A DNA stretch of 5,705 nt from an uncultured Planctomycetaceae bacterium (GTDB taxonomy: Bacteria; Planctomycetota; Planctomycetia; Pirellulales; UBA1268): positions 1 through 5,705 of the forward strand of contig CALCGM010000368.1 in assembly GCA_937900985.1 (NCBI GenBank). The letters run 5' to 3'. The notes beneath the pieces were generated by a model. The model made no database searches. It worked only from the letters and a program-made list of their open reading frames with translations, and was not told where the DNA came from. Below are positions 4,431 through 5,705 of this stretch, in pieces. The stretch's first letter is position 1. Every line of letters begins with the position of its first letter. A program made the translations under genes and the position numbers.

Positions 4431-5651
4431 ATGCCCGCTGCCGTCCGAGAGCACGTCCTCCACCGAACCAGCACCGTTGTCGTGAAGGTGGGCACCCGCG
4501 TGCTCACCCGCAGCGATGGTCTCCTTGATCAGCAGCGGATCGCATCGCTGAGCCGTCAGATCGACGGCGTCCTGGCGACAGGCCGCCAGCTCGTGCTGGT
4601 TTCCTCAGGCGCCGTCGCGGCGGGGATGGGACGGCTCGGCCTCACACGGCGGCCGCGAGAGCTGTCTGACCTGCAGGCGGTCGCGGCGATCGGGCAGAGT
4701 TTGCTGGTGGAATCGTATGAGCGGGCCCTGCGAGAGCACCGCCGCCACGCCGCGCAGGTCCTCCTCGTTGCCGATGACCTGCACGACCGTCGCCGCTACC
4801 TCAACATTCGCAACACACTGCGGAAAATCCTCGATCATCAGGCGGTTCCGATCGTCAATGAAAACGACACCGTCAGCGTTGAGGAGCTGCGGACGAGTTT
4901 CGGCGACAACGACCATCTGGCCGCACAGGTCGCCACGCTGCTTTCGGCCGAACTCCTCGTGCTGCTTTCGGATGTGGAAGGGCTCTACGACAGGTCGCCA
5001 GAGATGCCGGACGCCCGTGTGATCCCGCATGTCGAGCGGATCGACGGCGGAGTGGAGGCCCTCGCCCACGACCGCCTTGGCGGCCTCTCCAAAGGTGGCA
5101 TGGCCAGCAAGATTGCCGCCGCGAGGATGGTGACGGAGGCCGGCGGCGACTGCGTGATTGCCTCCGGCCGCAGTGACGACGTGCTGCCTCGCATTTTTGC
5201 GGGGGAAGACGTGGGCACGCTCTTCACCACCAGGGGCGAGGCGATGCCGGCCCGCAAGCGGTGGCTCGGCTGGTCGGCAGACTGCAGGGGCAGCCTGATG
5301 GTGGATGCGGGAGCGAGGGATGCGATTGTCAGCCGTGGCTCAAGCCTGCTGGCAGCCGGCATCCAAGCCGTTGAGGGCTTCTTCACCTGCGGTGATCTCG
5401 TCAGCCTGGCGACATTCGATCCAGACACGACCACAGCCCAGGCCCCTTTCGCCCGTGGCCTGGTCAACTACACCGCTGCTGAGGTCCGTCAGATTGCCGG
5501 ACTCAAAACCGAGCAGATCGGTGAAGTTCTCGGTACGTTTCCCTACGAGGAAGTGATCCACCGCGACAACCTTTCGGTGATTCGCCGCGGCTCCACGCAG
5601 CCGGCCGCCACGACGGCGACCGTCCCCAGCCCTCCCGACGCTCCTGCCTGA
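4431..5651 (+). CDS. proB: Glutamate 5-kinase ProB with C-terminal PUA domain
   Basis: 406 residues. ProB phosphorylates L-glutamate with ATP to gamma-glutamyl phosphate, the first and normally proline-inhibited step of proline synthesis. The amino-acid-kinase domain (about 15-265) shows VVVKVGTRVLT (16-26), LVLVSSGAVAAGMGRLGL (54-71), the AVAAIGQ segment (83-89), IVNENDTVS (141-149), FGDNDHLAAQVA (157-168), LLSDVEGLYDR (178-188) and GGLSKGGMASKIAAA (217-231). A PUA domain follows at about 285-365 (RGSLMVDAGARDAI to LVNYTAAEVRQI), as in E. coli ProB. The tail from about 387 is rich in Pro, Ala and Thr and probably disordered. ATG 4431 is chosen because it leaves a normal short leader before VVKVGT; ATG 4365 would add 22 Arg/Gly-rich residues. 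No Shine-Dalgarno lies at normal distance. proA is not in the window. Confidence 0.95.
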   Translation: MPAAVREHVLHRTSTVVVKVGTRVLTRSDGLLDQQRIASLSRQIDGVLATGRQLVLVSSGAVAAGMGRLGLTRRPRELSDLQAVAAIGQSLLVESYERALREHRRHAAQVLLVADDLHDRRRYLNIRNTLRKILDHQAVPIVNENDTVSVEELRTSFGDNDHLAAQVATLLSAELLVLLSDVEGLYDRSPEMPDARVIPHVERIDGGVEALAHDRLGGLSKGGMASKIAAARMVTEAGGDCVIASGRSDDVLPRIFAGEDVGTLFTTRGEAMPARKRWLGWSADCRGSLMVDAGARDAIVSRGSSLLAAGIQAVEGFFTCGDLVSLATFDPDTTTAQAPFARGLVNYTAAEVRQIAGLKTEQIGEVLGTFPYEEVIHRDNLSVIRRGSTQPAATTATVPSPPDAPA

Positions 5652-5667
5652 GAATCTGCCTGCTGCA

Positions 5668-5705
5668 ATGTTTCCCGAACTTTTCATCATTCTGGCCCTG
5701 ATCCT
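5668..5705 (+). CDS. Start of a gene with a hydrophobic N-terminus (partial, cut by window end)
   Basis: An ATG 16 bases after the proB stop opens a frame reading MFPELFIILALI before the window ends. The residues look like an N-terminal membrane segment. The short pattern P-E-L followed by I-I-L recalls the start of TatA/TatE-family twin-arginine translocase subunits, but twelve residues are too few to decide. The close spacing and same strand suggest cotranscription with proB. No clear Shine-Dalgarno is present. Confidence 0.4.
   Translation, partial: MFPELFIILALI

Noticed and set aside
2232..5651. A single plus-strand open frame of 1139 codons joining a trmB shadow, the purF antisense strand and proB
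   Set aside because: Only the part from 4431 on (ProB) has family motifs. The part over 2622-4202 is antisense to the clearly real purF and is Arg/Gly/His-rich, so the long frame results from high GC and codon bias, not from a fusion protein.
1..5705. Search for CRISPR repeats, insertion sequences, tRNA genes or a novel defence or mobile system
   Set aside because: No regularly spaced repeats, terminal inverted repeats, transposase motifs or cloverleaf patterns were seen by eye. Nearly all coding sequence belongs to ordinary housekeeping families.

Overview
The window is GC-rich bacterial chromosome carrying core housekeeping genes. The product types point to a planctomycete, probably of the Pirellulales-type lineages. 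These include the tail of a squalene-cyclase-fold protein with the TLEVYYRLLPIYG ending, a FabZ-like dehydratase starting (M/V)PPRDFI, and a PurF whose catalytic-domain linker reads CFFEWIYFANVASS. Most starts lack a clear Shine-Dalgarno, which also fits. The lineage is inferred from remembered families, not from a search.

Layout, left to right. At 2-199 is the 3' end of a prenyltransferase/squalene-oxidase-repeat protein, followed at once by a hairpin (204-224). A 226-base GC-rich gap with several possible RNA helices precedes a four-helix membrane protein of unknown function (426-923). A 10-bp inverted repeat overlaps its stop codon. At 1104-1202 is a very small gene for a 32-residue, highly basic protein that resembles the ribosomal protein bL37 described in Actinobacteria; a strong hairpin follows it (1221-1252). 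Next come a FabZ-family dehydratase (GTG start, 1309-1845) and trmB (1853-2632), seven bases apart and probably one operon. On the minus strand, purF (2622-4202) converges on trmB with an 11-base tail overlap. A 228-base divergent intergenic region separates purF from proB (4431-5651). A further hydrophobic-N-terminus gene begins at 5668 and runs off the window.

Functionally the genes cover fatty-acid elongation (FabZ-like), tRNA m7G46 modification (TrmB), the first committed step of purine synthesis (PurF) and the first step of proline synthesis (ProB). They do not form one pathway. I found no mobile element, CRISPR array, tRNA or rRNA, and no sign of a defence or secondary-metabolism system. 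The most interesting items are the small basic protein in what looks like its own transcription unit, a 9-base motif repeated around it, and the complete iron-sulfur ligand set in PurF.
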